NCBI GenBank assembly: GCA_021401465.1
Contig: JADDMT010000023.1
Coordinates: forward strand, 62,001 to 126,000
Length of the DNA stretch: 64,000 bases
Origin: Teratosphaeria epicoccoides
Taxonomy: Eukaryota > Ascomycota > Dothideomycetes > Mycosphaerellales > Teratosphaeriaceae
Direction: 5' to 3'
Shown here: piece after piece, positions 1-10,510 of the stretch
Position numbering within the stretch: position 1 is the stretch's first letter
How the letters are laid out: each line of letters opens with the position of its first letter
The notes under the pieces: model-generated
Told to the model about the DNA's origin: nothing
Database searches by the model: none
Seen by the model: the letters and a program-made list of their open reading frames with translations, nothing else
Program-made: the position numbers and the translations under genes

Positions 1-574
1 ACCTACTGACCAGACTCTTCCGCGGCATCTCAGGCAGCATGCCCTCGGCATGCGGGAAACTCCTGACCAGATCTGCCCTCAGCTTATCAACTTCAGAATA
101 TCGCTTGTGAAGATGTATAGCGCCGCCTTGCAACGTACGGACGTTGATATGCCAGATCACATAGGCAGCCATGTTGGAATAGTGAGGTGAGCCTGAGCCT
201 TCGACTATCGTGTGGGAGTCCACGGTCACGCCAGCGGCCCAGCATCCTTTCCCGGCATCGCAGTCTTCGCCTGAATGGTCTTCCAGGTTGATGGCAGATG
301 GTCGCGCCTCCGTGATAGAATGGTAGCTTGCTGTCGATATTGAGCGGGCATGTCTCGTAGTCCAGAATAGGGGGGCATTTGGGAGTGTGACGTCTGATGC
401 TGGCTCGAACTCTTCACCTGCATCATCAGTGCTGGGTGATGTGGGCAGAGAATTATCTTGGACATTAATCCTCCTTACACGGGCCGTCTTTGCTGGCGAC
501 GCATCGCGACGACCCTGCGGTAGTGACCCCGGTAGAGCGCCTTGCGCAGTAGCGTGGCGAATTGGCACTTCCAT
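1..574 (-). CDS. PX-domain endosomal/vacuolar adapter, YPT35-like (partial, 3' end outside window)
   Basis: The minus strand is open from an ATG at 574-572 to the left edge, giving 191 residues without a stop. The C-terminal part is a PX domain: AYVIWHINVRTLQGGAIHL is followed by the signature KRYSEVDKLRADL and then the LPEMPRKS proline loop, which contacts phosphoinositides in PX domains. Upstream lies a low-complexity stretch ending in ARPSAINLEDHS and a GCW motif, as I recall from fungal YPT35 proteins. In yeast, Ypt35 binds PI3P on endosomes and vacuoles and recruits Vps13 to contact sites; applying that role here is inference. The last bases of the window on this strand read GTAGGT, so an intron may begin there. 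An in-frame stop lies just upstream of the chosen ATG, but an upstream exon cannot be excluded. It diverges from the DUF7707 gene. Confidence 0.8.
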   Translation of the reverse strand, partial: MEVPIRHATAQGALPGSLPQGRRDASPAKTARVRRINVQDNSLPTSPSTDDAGEEFEPASDVTLPNAPLFWTTRHARSISTASYHSITEARPSAINLEDHSGEDCDAGKGCWAAGVTVDSHTIVEGSGSPHYSNMAAYVIWHINVRTLQGGAIHLHKRYSEVDKLRADLVRSFPHAEGMLPEMPRKSLVSR

Positions 575-1287
575 CCATGGAGCAAAGACTGCTGCGCTAT
601 TTTGCCCTTCGTTCTCGGCCCATGTATCTGGCCCCTGCAGAGATCAGAGCGCTCGAGCCATAGCAATCAATATCGCGGCCGTAATCATGAATGTAGCAAG
701 TGGCGTTAATTGACAATCGTCGCATGGAGTGATGTGCTAGGCTTCCGGGGACGCGGCCGCTATACCCTGTACGCTCATGACTGCTCGTCAACGTTCACAT
801 CTCTTTAACTGAAAAGCATCTCGGCGTTGCCCGTCGCCACTGCCCTGTCTGGTCCGCTCTGTCTTACCAGAGCTGCGAGCGGTCTCATTCAAGACGTTGG
901 CAAGCGGCGACTGTTGCGTAACTCCATCCCCTCGCAGCCCCTTCACTCACAAGCTGTGGCTTACAGGTGCGGGTCCGGTGAGAGAATGCTTCCTTGCTCA
1001 GACGTGCTGGGCCACGGGGCGTCCATAAGCATTAGCTAGTAATCTGAAATCGCTAGAGCTACCGCTTGTCAGCCAGAGGATGGCAAGCAATAGGTAAGTA
1101 ATATTCATGACAAGCTTGCTCGAGCTATGTCTGTCATCCGTATCGAGTCCCTCAGTGAGCCTTTATGTACCGCAAGTATCCTCTTGCTCGCCCTTCAGAA
1201 ATCCCACTGCGACAAGTCTCCCATTGCAAAGTCTTCCCTTCATACCTTCACCTCAGCGACAAAGCTCGACCTCCACACGAGTACAAG
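575..1287. other. Intergenic, divergent promoter region
   Basis: This interval separates the start codons of the YPT35-like gene (minus) and the DUF7707 gene (plus). It must hold both promoters. I see no conserved ORF, RNA gene or repeat in it. Confidence 0.5.
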
Positions 1288-2019
1288 ATGACGTTCTCGA
1301 CAAGAGCAGCTGCCATAGCAGCGATCCTCCTCAGCACAGCCAACGCCGCCCACTACATCGACCCGAACAGCGTCAACCTTACGACAAAAGAATCCTGGTG
1401 CAGCATCCAAGAGACCCAATGCCCATAGTACTCGCACCCACTGCCTCTCCTGCCCCAAACACCTCCCAGCTAACATCACCCTAGCCTCTGCTCCCAATAC
1501 CACTCCGGCTTCGACTCCCAAATCAAAACCTGCGACCCCACCACCCTAAACTACACCTGCATCTGCACCAACGGCATCACCCCCAACGCCAGCGAATTCT
1601 CTCTCACCCTCGACTACTTCATCTGCCAAGCCTGGGGCGCGCAATGCAAGGACGGCTGCAACGGCCAAAATGCTTGCATCTCGAAATGCGACGACGAGAT
1701 GCAGTGTGGAGCTCAGAGTCCGCGCAATGCTAATGATGCCCTGATGGCGACTACGTCGTCCAGCTCAGCCGTCACAACGGCGGCAGTGTCCGCGAACACG
1801 ATTCTGTACTCTGGGCTTGCTGACGGGGTGAAGGACACGGCGGCAACTGGTGCTGTGGCGACGGCGACGGCGACGCTTTATTCCGGGCTCGCTGGTGAGG
1901 CAAAGGCTACCGCGACGACTGGTGCTGCGGCGGGTTTGCATTCCACGGTCACAGCTCTGACGTTCGGCGTTGCGGGTGTGGCTGGTGCTTTATCCGCTGG
2001 TTTTGCTCTGTTGCTGTAA
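1288..2019 (+). CDS. DUF7707-family secreted, GPI-anchored cysteine-rich protein
   Basis: Two exons, 1288-1427 and 1485-2019, flank a 57-bp GT-AG intron with a CTAAC branch site at 1470; the product is 224 aa. A signal peptide (about residues 1-20, ending near ANA) precedes a domain with 12 cysteines. The domain runs from SWCSIQETQCPY through TCICTNGITPN and FICQAWGAQC to CGAQ, which matches the fungal DUF7707 pattern as I know it. A Ser/Thr/Ala-rich stalk follows, holding two related repeats of the form ILYSGLADGVKDTAATGA. A hydrophobic C-terminal tail ends in FALLL, as expected for GPI attachment. The protein should therefore sit on the cell wall or membrane. The molecular function of DUF7707 is not known. 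The splice is well supported because it restores the conserved cysteine spacing. Confidence 0.85.
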
Positions 2020-2569
2020 GCGATGGGCGGTCAAGTTCCGCGCAGATGAAATACCAAAAGACTACGAGCTCAGCGGATATTGCTAATGGAGGCCCGTGTA
2101 CTATGAGTTTGAGCAGAGCAGGCGCGGCGCCATGGGCGTTGATATCAACATCTGAGTGGCGATGCAGGTGGTTTGGACTCGGTGGCGGAACATGTATGCA
2201 GATGGAAGCACTGACGTTTGTCCATATCTCAGGCGTCGCGGAAAACAGCTCCCTTGGAGGTCGACCTAATGTCCCTCAGCAGCTCCTTAACCGATGTCAA
2301 ATGATCTTGTGGCAATCAACTACAGATCGCAAGATATGGCCACCGTCTCAACGAAACAACGTCGACGCGTAGCAACGCACATTCGTATCTCTATTGCATC
2401 CTGTCGTGATTATGTACAGCCTGCTTTAATTCCAGCCCACTGAGTTGGGCATGTTTCCAAAGTGCCTGAGTGAATGTGATTGCTCTATCTAGAGCGGTCA
2501 GGCAAAGTCTTTCAGATGCCTCAACACGTGACCGGCGACCCTGACATCCTTTAAGCAACCTGCGGCTAC
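2020..2569. other. Intergenic, convergent 3' ends
   Basis: This lies between the ends of the DUF7707 gene (plus) and SEC9 (minus), so it holds two 3' UTRs. The plus ORF at 2046-2372 has no recognisable family features and is not called. Confidence 0.5.
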
Positions 2570-3952
2570 TTAACGGATCATGGCCAGCCTGTCAGTATTA
2601 TTCTGCACCTGATCGTCGACCCTATCGGCCTTTTCGCTGACGCCTTCAAGAGTCTTGATCTGGCCAGTGATCTCTTTGTCCATAGCTTTACTCATAGCAT
2701 TGAGCCTCTGAACTCCTGCATAAACATCATCGCTGCATTACAACTGTCAATAGACGTTTATCTATGCGAATTCGTATCATGAGTTGACAACTTACAGATC
2801 TTGGTCAATCTCGTTCTCCATAGCGTCGTCCTCTTCGTCGGCTTCAAATTGAAATCGCGCCCTGTCGGCCAGAGTTTTCTTTGGAGCTGGCTTGTGAGCG
2901 TCACGAATGTCCTTCTGGAATTGGTCTGCGCGAGTCTTGCTCTGATATGCATTGGCAGCCGTCTTCTCGCGTTCATATTTCTCAGCTCGGTGTCTAGCCG
3001 CCGATTCCTCAAGCTGCCGATTATACCGTTTCTCCTTGCTCGCGAATGGGTTTGTAGGATTCTCAGGAATGAAAAAAGGCCTGTCGTTGAGACGCTTCAG
3101 TGTTTGCGCCTTGTCCTTTGACCGACTGGCTTGGACAGCAGCATAGTCCAGATTCTTTTCGGTATTGTTAATCATCTCACCTTGACGGTGTAAGTTGCCG
3201 AGGGTCGTCTGGCCAGTGGCCTCCATGCCATTGATGGCTTGTAACGACCTTTTGAGCGACGACATAGTGTCACCCTTGACCCTGCGGATCTCATCCTTAC
3301 TCGCCTGTACCTCTTGCTCCTCCTGCTCTTCTGCTGTCAATTCGCGATCAGCACCGTATCCACCTGGCATATCGCTTTGACCATAGCCTCCGGCGTTGGC
3401 ATAGCTACTGTCTTGCGCTTGCTGCTGTTGCTGCGCAGCGACTCTAGCGGGTGCATCCCCGAAAAGGGCATTGCGACCGGCATCGGTGGTCATGGTATCT
3501 GTACTCGGCCTTCTGCCCAACCCACCGTACCCTCCAGCGCCATATCGAGATTGCGCAGCACTTCCACCGTACGGATCACTGCCATAGCCGGCGTTCTGAC
3601 CATAGCTGCCTCCTCCCGAGAACTTCGGCGCCTGCTGCAAGCTTGCTTGCGAGCTGTAGCTGGGCGGAGCGCTAGCCTGGCTGCCTAGCGTCAAACTGCT
3701 CATTGACGAAACCGGGGGTTGGGAGAGACTCGACTGCGAGTGAGGCGCGTATGGGTCAGCCTGTGCCGCATTCTTGGCGTATGGGTTCGCGTTCCGCTGG
3801 GCATATGGGTCGGTGGATGGCGGCGGGGTGGCATATGGATTGGCTGCTTGCGGAGCTGGAGACTTGGATGCCTTGCTGCGGCCAAAGAGCGAGGATTTCT
3901 GAGCGTCCAAGCTATCACCCTCTTTGCTACTCTTCTTCAATCCGAAAGGCAT
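2570..3952 (-). CDS. SEC9: Sec9-type t-SNARE (SNAP-25 family)
   Basis: Exons 3952-2796 and 2732-2570 are joined across a 63-bp intron (donor GTAAGT, acceptor TGCAG); the product is 439 aa. The N-terminal half is disordered and carries repeated NPYA/DPYA motifs, a hallmark of fungal Sec9. Two SNARE helices follow. The first (about residues 225-285) includes MSSLKRSLQAINGMEATGQT. The second is split by the intron and continues as DDVYAGVQRLNAMSKAMDKE to the C-terminus DRLAMIR. Sec9 supplies two Q-SNARE helices to the plasma-membrane exocytic complex with syntaxin (Sso) and synaptobrevin (Snc). There is no transmembrane segment or palmitoylation cysteine cluster, as expected for the fungal protein. 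Without splicing, the reading frame would lose most of the second helix, so the intron is secure. Confidence 0.93.
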
Positions 3953-4772
3953 CTCGTCGAAAGATATCCCTGAGTCGCCAAGACTGTGAGAGGCGAGTAG
4001 TATATATGTGGAAGAAAACAGGGCTCACTCCACTGTCAGGAGCAGCTACAGCTGATGAACGAGACGCAAGCGCGGGTGGCTTTGCGGAGGCGGGACCCTG
4101 ACACGGAACGGGAAGCACCGTGTCTAGCTTCGTTTCCGGAAACAGAAGGTACGAGGCCTTACTGCTGATCTGCTCTGTCTTCTTCATCGCTGATGGCGAA
4201 AGCCTGGTCTGTTTGTGGCTGCTCGCTATGAACGATGCCGGACCTCGACACTTCACTGTTCCCGCTTAAGCGATTGTAGCTCGCCGCCCATTCTCATGAC
4301 TCTTGTGACAGAGCGCTCCTGATGGCATTGATTGAATGCCAAAACAGCTATCGGGCATGGGGCGTTGTCCTCCGCTCACATCACTTCTTACTGGCCGTTG
4401 TACCTACATCCTTTGCCCGTGCGCAAGGCTGTTGTCAGGTTTCGCGAGGCCACTGTGCCACCCATCTGCCTGTAGCGGAGCAGGGCCCTAGGGATGGGCG
4501 TGTCTGACACACAAAGACTCGCTACACGTCGTTCTGCATCCTTGGACACGGGGTCTTATTCACGAATCCGGTATCAGGATCGGCTTCATGCCAAAAGCGC
4601 GGAAGACTGACACACATACACAGAAATACGTGTGTTTGGTGTCTTGTTTCTTGAGGCTACACTCGACTGCGAGACACTGTGTACGCCCATCTCTATGCTT
4701 TCCCGCTCGCCTTACCCAGTGATCTGGGCTTGGCTGGTCACGTTCTTCGCGCACAACCATTCTCGAGTCAGC
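3953..4772. other. Intergenic, promoter of SEC9
   Basis: About 820 bp lie between the SEC9 start codon (minus) and the HET relic (plus). Short ORFs occur on both strands but none resembles a protein family. No repeat or RNA gene was seen. Confidence 0.4.
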
Positions 4773-6603
4773 ATGCCGATATACCACTCGTTGAAGGAAG
4801 ATGAGATTCGCCTATTGGTCCTTGAGCCTGGCTGTGGTAAAGCTGCGCTTCGTGCCTCTCTGCAATCTGTTTCGTTGAGAAACCCTCCGAGATATTCTGC
4901 AGTGTCGTACGTCTGGGGCGATCCCCAGAATCCAAAGTCCGTCTATGGGCCGATGCGATCTGTATAAATCAGAAAGATGGTGGCGAGCTGAATCATCAAC
5001 TGCGCTTTATGGCTCATATCTACTGCCGCGCATCCCAGGTCTTGGTCTGGCTCGGGCCTTCGACAGCTATCGATAGCCTGGCTTCTGCGACTGTTCACAT
5101 GCTCGCGGCGATTTGTCAACAGATCAAAGACGTGCCGTCGTGGTTCGAGGTAGCTAAGGCGCGGCAGCTTCTCGATCGATTGAGCAAGGCTTTGAACGAC
5201 TACCGAAGCACCGCAACCTGCAAAATACCACCTGCATCACCGACTCATGCGTTCGACGCCCTGGCCAAGTTGTGGGAGAAGAAGTGGTTCCGCCGCATCT
5301 GGACGTTCCAAGAATCTGTGCTGCCAAAGAGATGTACATTCTGGTGCGGAGTTTTGCATGCTTCGCGTGAACAGCTCGCTTCGGCCGCTCAAATGCACCA
5401 TAAATTGTGCGATTTCCTCGACCATGGTCATCAACATCCGAGTCTTACGTCGCATAGTGAAGATAAGAGATTAGCTACCTATATCCACCACAACCTGCAC
5501 GACTATCGATTCGCCTGGCTAGCCCTGGTCCAAAAAAAGACCACGGGAGTTCCTCTTCAAGCTGCTCTTCCTTCGCGGTGCTGGTATGGAAACAGCACTT
5601 CTTTGCGATATCATCTACGGCATTAGAAGTCTGAGCTTCCTTGCTAACGAGAAGTCGCTGGATGACTATGCCCAGATGCAGCCCGCCGAGCTCTTCAAGC
5701 AGGTAAGTATGGCTGCCCTGCAGCTGCAATCAAAGGAGAGCATGAGTCCTGCTTGCGTCCTTGCCATGGCAGCGGCTCACGCGATGGATCCGCCTCGGCG
5801 GGTCGGCTACCCCTCCTGGGCTATGGAGATCGACAAGTTCCAGCGAGAGGCAGCTGTAAAACTGCAGTATTACAAGCTAGGTTCAGATCGCCCATGTGCA
5901 GGCGGACCATGTAAGCGTATGCCCGTCTATTTTGCACCAAATGATACGGATGCCTGTTTTGTATCCGGGATCTGCAACTCTAGAGTCGCTGCCATCCTGC
6001 CGGACTCGCAGTGGCCGAGTGAGATGTACCATGGAGATGTTTCACAAGAAATACGATCTTCACAGTCTACATCCAGAACAAACTCCTCCCGTGGTACATA
6101 CGCTGTCGACACTTCGCCTTCTCTAAGCAGACTCGGCACCACGAGCTTGAGAACAGCTTCTATCAACTCCTAGTGCAGGCGCGCGTTGACAAGCAGACGA
6201 ACGCCGAAGCAGGATCCTGGGTCGACCACCGACTTCTCACAACCGCGCATACAAGGACTCATATGACCAGGACGGCCGACCGACGCTTCCTTTCCCCGAC
6301 CTGTACTACGACGACGTAGCGGCCGATTTGTGGCCATTCCTGACTCCGAATCTGTCTAAGATCTCGGTGGACTACAGGAGGCATTTGGACGTCACGAATG
6401 ATGGACGATTGGCTTGGTTCCCGGAGAGGACGGAGGTGGGTGATGACGTGTGGCTCGTGAAGGGCGCGCCGTACGCTTTTGTGTTTCGGGATGCTGACAA
6501 GGGGTGCAAAAGTTTGGTCGGCGATGCGTATTTGCATGAGGCGCAGGATGGTGAGGCGTGGCCGAGGGACGAGAAGTGGTTGCAGGAGGTTAGGATCGTG
6601 TAG
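4773..6603 (+). pseudogene. HET-domain (heterokaryon incompatibility) gene, disrupted
   Basis: Pieces of one HET protein occur in order but in different frames. The first frame (4773-4967) holds the N-terminal signature ending in YSAVSYVWGDP. The conserved core LWADAICINQ and IYCRASQVLVWLG follows in another frame from about 4940. About 45-50 residues normally lie between these two blocks and are missing, so an internal deletion also shifted the frame. A second shift lies at a run of seven A residues near 5529-5535; downstream, RGAGMETALLCDIIYGIRSL and PSWAMEID continue in a third frame. The C-terminal family block (GDDVWLVKGAPYAFVFR, LVGDAYLHEAQDGEAW) is intact at 6328-6603. Intact HET proteins trigger self/non-self recognition cell death after fusion of unlike strains. 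This copy should be inactive. A GTAAGT at about 5703 may mark an original intron. Confidence 0.82.
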
Positions 6604-7819
6604 CGGGTAGGTAGACGCAACAATATCCCTGATTGGAAGACTTGCTTGTGGTGTCTGAGAGGAATTTGCGGATGTAAATCTGGCCGACGTGACCGCGCGA
6701 GGCAAAGCCATCCGCTGTGAGGCTTCTGAGCAGTAGCAACAAGCCTTGGTCGTTTGGCAGCATGGTTTGTCATATGCGGTCCGCTAGATCGCTGCTTTGG
6801 GCGCTGGTCAAGCAGGCGGAGTGTTGCAACGGCTGGCAATCGGCTCGACTGCGGTCCGCAGGCCTACCTAACATGTACATTCGAATGCTCAGATGATGTA
6901 GTATTGCAGCGCCTTACTAACGCCCACACCGCAGTAGCTTTCGCTGCAGCCTCGACCATCAGAAATCTGGCGGCGACGGGGAGAAGGCATAGGTAGAGGG
7001 GCTGCTACAGAGCTACCGAAGGACGGTCTAAGCACAGAGCTCTCATACATCGCGGCGGGTACGGCGGGCCGAGTTGCTGTAGGATCCATTAAAGCGGACG
7101 AGCATTAGGACATTCTGGTCCTCTAACCCGGCCACATACCGGACTTTAGGTCCATCGTGGACGTCAGACTTGGCAATCTCTCCGGCAACTTCCTGACTAT
7201 CTAATGCCTTTTGCCAGAGCGGCGGTCAGATGCTGTCATCATAAGCATTAGCATTGCTGTCACCAATCTCGGCCTCGAAGTCGTGGACGCGCAGGTTCCA
7301 TACGCTGTGTCGAGCTCACGCTCTGCAAAACATCTTCGTTATTGGCTTGATCGTACCCAGGTTGCTGTTGGTTCACCTTTCACCCAGGCGCCGGCAAGGA
7401 CGCCGTTGTCCATTTCGAAAACCGGGAACTTGGTTGCTAGCACGGCCCTTATGCCGTCAAGGGAGGCTTGACAGCGGCGTCGAGGAGATGATCGCTTCGG
7501 CTAGTGACATTCAGAGGGGCCGTTTACGCACGACGAACACATTTGGTCGCCATCTGAGTTCGAGCCGCTAATTGCATGGCCATGCGAGCCTGGAGAAGCC
7601 TGATCCAAAATGTTACGAATTCTTTGTTGATCGCAAAATGGAATCGAAATTGCTGACTCCTCAGACCTGGTATTGAGAAGGAATGCAATGTTCTCACATG
7701 GCCGTCCGTCGGGCCGGATCTTTTATCGAAGAACCATGTATATTTGTATGTACGCCTGGATCAAATGATGCGCCTGCACGTTATATGTTGCTGTGTGTAT
7801 GTCTATTGTCCGTTAGTAC
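6604..7819. other. Intergenic, no recognisable gene
   Basis: About 1.2 kb lie between the HET relic and the 3' end of the siderophore transporter. Short ORFs on both strands (for example plus 7211-7571) show no family motifs. It may include further decayed sequence, but I cannot identify any. Confidence 0.4.
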
Positions 7820-9793
7820 CTAATGCAGCCGACCAACAGGCTGCACTTCCATTACAGTCTCATCCTTCGGGATAGGCACGGTAGATCCAGCTGTCCCTTC
7901 AGAGACATCGTCGGTGGCGGCAAACGGATCAATAGTTTCTGCAAGACGCTTGTTCGGAAAGAGCAGCGTGAGTAGCAGGACTAACGCAGAAGTTGCCACA
8001 GCAGTGTACGTGATGTATCGGAGCACATCAGAATAGGCCATATTGATGTCCATCTTCTGTGCGGTCCCGGTGGCAGGAATGCCTTTCGTGATGGAATCGT
8101 AGACAGAATTGACAAGAGATGGCGTAGCGAGATCTCCAAGACGATGGCGAAGTGCGTCTTTGAATCTTCCGGTATAGATGCCGCCTGCTACCGCTGTCCC
8201 AATCGCTGAGCCGATGAAGGCGAATAGGAGAACGAGAGCAGTGACTTGCGGCATCTCTGCGTGCGGAACGGCAACTTGTGCCGCAACAATGACGATAATC
8301 TCTAAGAGGCCGCTGCCGATGCCTTGGACGGCTTGTACGACGAATATCTCTGCCCACGTATTGTTCGCTCCCCGTAATCGTATCATGACGCCGTAGCCAA
8401 TCATTTTTATCACAGCGCCAATGACAAGCAACCACTTGTAACCCCTAAATCTGTACATGACAAGGCCGCCAATGAGGCCCACGACAGCTTGTGTAACGCC
8501 ATTGGTGTACGTCAAATAAGTTGCTGCCGTTGGTCCCATACCATGGACGACTGTGGCCCAAGTGTATAGATAGGTGTGAGTGGCCTGGAAGCCAAAGTTG
8601 TCAAGACCGGCTGTGACACAGGCGAGCACGATGGCGAGAGTCTTCAAGTATCTTGCTGGTAGGATGGGATGTCTTGCGACTAGTGTCTCGTAGAAGACCA
8701 AACTGATCAATGTGACAACACCCAGGACGATCAAGACAATCACCTGCGGCAGTCAGCTAATTTGCTCATTCCAATGACTGCTACATGAATGGTCTGACTG
8801 ACCCAACCTGTGGTCCACTTGCTTGGAGTCGTTGCAGCCAATGAGAACGGAAGCAAGAACATAGCCCATCCCGCAGCAAGCAAGATGGAGCCTCCGAGAT
8901 CCAATTGCGAGCAGAAGGTATAGAGAGTCATGCGCTCGGTCAGTACCACGCCGGCCTTTTTCGCCTTCCGCTGATAATACAACAGCGTGCCAATGACAAA
9001 CGAAGCCGCAGAAGGCATGATTATTCTGCTGCAAGTGTGAGTATCGTTTACAAGGCTGCCCGGTCCCAATATACATACGCAAACATGCCAATGCCCCAGC
9101 GCCATCCTATCCCGTCGGGTGCGACCACTTTCGCAACAATCACGCCCGAGATCCACGGCGTTATGACGAAGGGTATAAAGCTTGCAGACAGTGCGAAGCC
9201 ACGCCACCGCATGCTGGAGATATCGGATATCACTACGTCGTTCATCATGTTCGCGGTGGTCATGCCGACACTGGCAAAGATCGCTCCGCCGGCGTAGGTA
9301 TTGAAAGTAGTAGACGACGCTCGAAGAATATAGCTCAGCACATAGCACGTCAGCGCGATGCAGTACACCTCGCCTCTTCCGATGACGTTGGACAGCTTTG
9401 CAATCATTGGCTTCAGCACGGCAAAGACGATATTACCTGCCACGCCGAGGGTCGAGATTGCTGCCACCTTGTTGTAGCTAGACGTAGCATAGGTTGTATA
9501 GTTATATAACAGGGCATTGTCGAACTGGCTGATAGACGTCAGCTATCAACGACTTAGCAGCAGACTGGGCCATACTAAGCAGTGAGGATCATGATGATTC
9601 CGAACCACATGAGCTTGAGCCCATGTTTGCCCCAGACCAGACGCATGGCTTCCATGCGATTTGCGCCATTGGGGCTTGCTCTATCAACAATTCTCTGGCG
9701 CCCGGACCGCACTTCCTGTCCGGCTTGAGCTCGCTCCATATTGGAGTCGCAAGATTGAAGCTCGTGCTGATCCGCAGTACCGGTACTGCTCAT
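7820..9793 (-). CDS. Siderophore iron transporter, MFS SIT family
   Basis: Four exons (9793-9576, 9528-9079, 9025-8803, 8743-7820) are joined by introns of 47, 53 and 59 bp; the product is 604 aa, the usual size for SIT proteins with 14 membrane spans. Family features include AVLKPMIAKLSNVIGRGEVY after the first helices, TTANMMNDVVISDISSMRWR, FIPFVITPWISGVI, WRWGIGMFAIIMP (restored by splicing) and YETLVARHPILPARYLK. SIT transporters take up ferric siderophore complexes across the plasma membrane by proton symport; the siderophore used here cannot be told. The third donor, GTCAGT, is weak but gives the best family alignment. The start is uncertain: an in-frame ATG at 9892 would add 33 residues that look like leader sequence. 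It diverges from the S33 peptidase gene. Confidence 0.87.
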
Positions 9794-10510
9794 GCTGCTG
9801 AACGATGGTCGCAAAAGCTCTTGGAGAGATGTCCGAGCATCATGGACAGTCTCAGGAATGGACATCAGGTATGTGCCACATGCCGAGCTCATTCAGAGCA
9901 AAGGTCGGTTCGCCAACGCACTACGCGCACACACCCGGCTTCGACCGTAATCAGTCCGAGACAAGCATTTTGCCTGCTTGACGCAAAGATAGACGTGGAT
10001 TCCCGCAGCAAAGAGCGGTAGCATCGCGAGGATAAACCCTCGCTGCTGCACAACAACAGCATCAAGCCGGCAGCTTCTTGAGACTGCCGGTGGTGACGGA
10101 CATGCAAGTTCGGGCGTACCGCGCGGCATTGAGTGAATGTGGTTGCTCTGATGTTAGATATGGAGAGAGTGATGGAGAGAGTGGAGAGAGTGATGGAGAG
10201 TTTCACGGATCGAGCCAATCAATGCTTCGCTTTTACTAAGCAACGCCAAGAGATTCCCACGAGGAATTCGCTCTTGGCAAGCACACTCATGCTACCTTGA
10301 GCAGCGCCGTCATGCAAGTTGCAACTCACTGTGCAACACCCGAGCCGCGTGACTCATGCAGGATTCTTATCCATGTCAGCTTGGCGGCCGATAGGCAAGC
10401 GACACGACTGCGTGTCCCACCACCCGAAGAGATGGATCTGCACGCTCAGGCGGACGTCTCGATGATTGACGGACACCCGGATCCCTCCTGGTGCTCGCGG
10501 GTCAGAGAAG
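9794..10510. promoter_or_regulatory. Divergent promoter region with GA-rich repeat
   Basis: This region is shared by the siderophore transporter (minus) and the S33 peptidase (plus). It contains a GA-rich imperfect repeat at 10161-10200 built on the unit TGGAGAGAGTGA. I looked for the long GATA-type site ATCWGATAA used by iron repressors and did not find a clear match. No coding sequence is recognised. Confidence 0.4.
10161..10200 (+). repeat. GA-rich imperfect tandem repeat
   Basis: The unit TGGAGAGAGTGA is seen at 10161-10172 and again at 10182-10193, with shortened copies between and after. It lies in the shared promoter of the transporter and peptidase genes. Confidence 0.75.

Noticed and set aside
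7211..7571. Two overlapping plus ORFs between the HET relic and the siderophore transporter
   Set aside because: Neither shows a domain; they compete in frame and have no start or splice context that stands out.
9791..9892. N-terminal extension of the siderophore transporter to the ATG at 9892
   Set aside because: The added 33 residues look like translated leader; the downstream ATG gives a more family-like N-terminus. It is kept as an alternative only.
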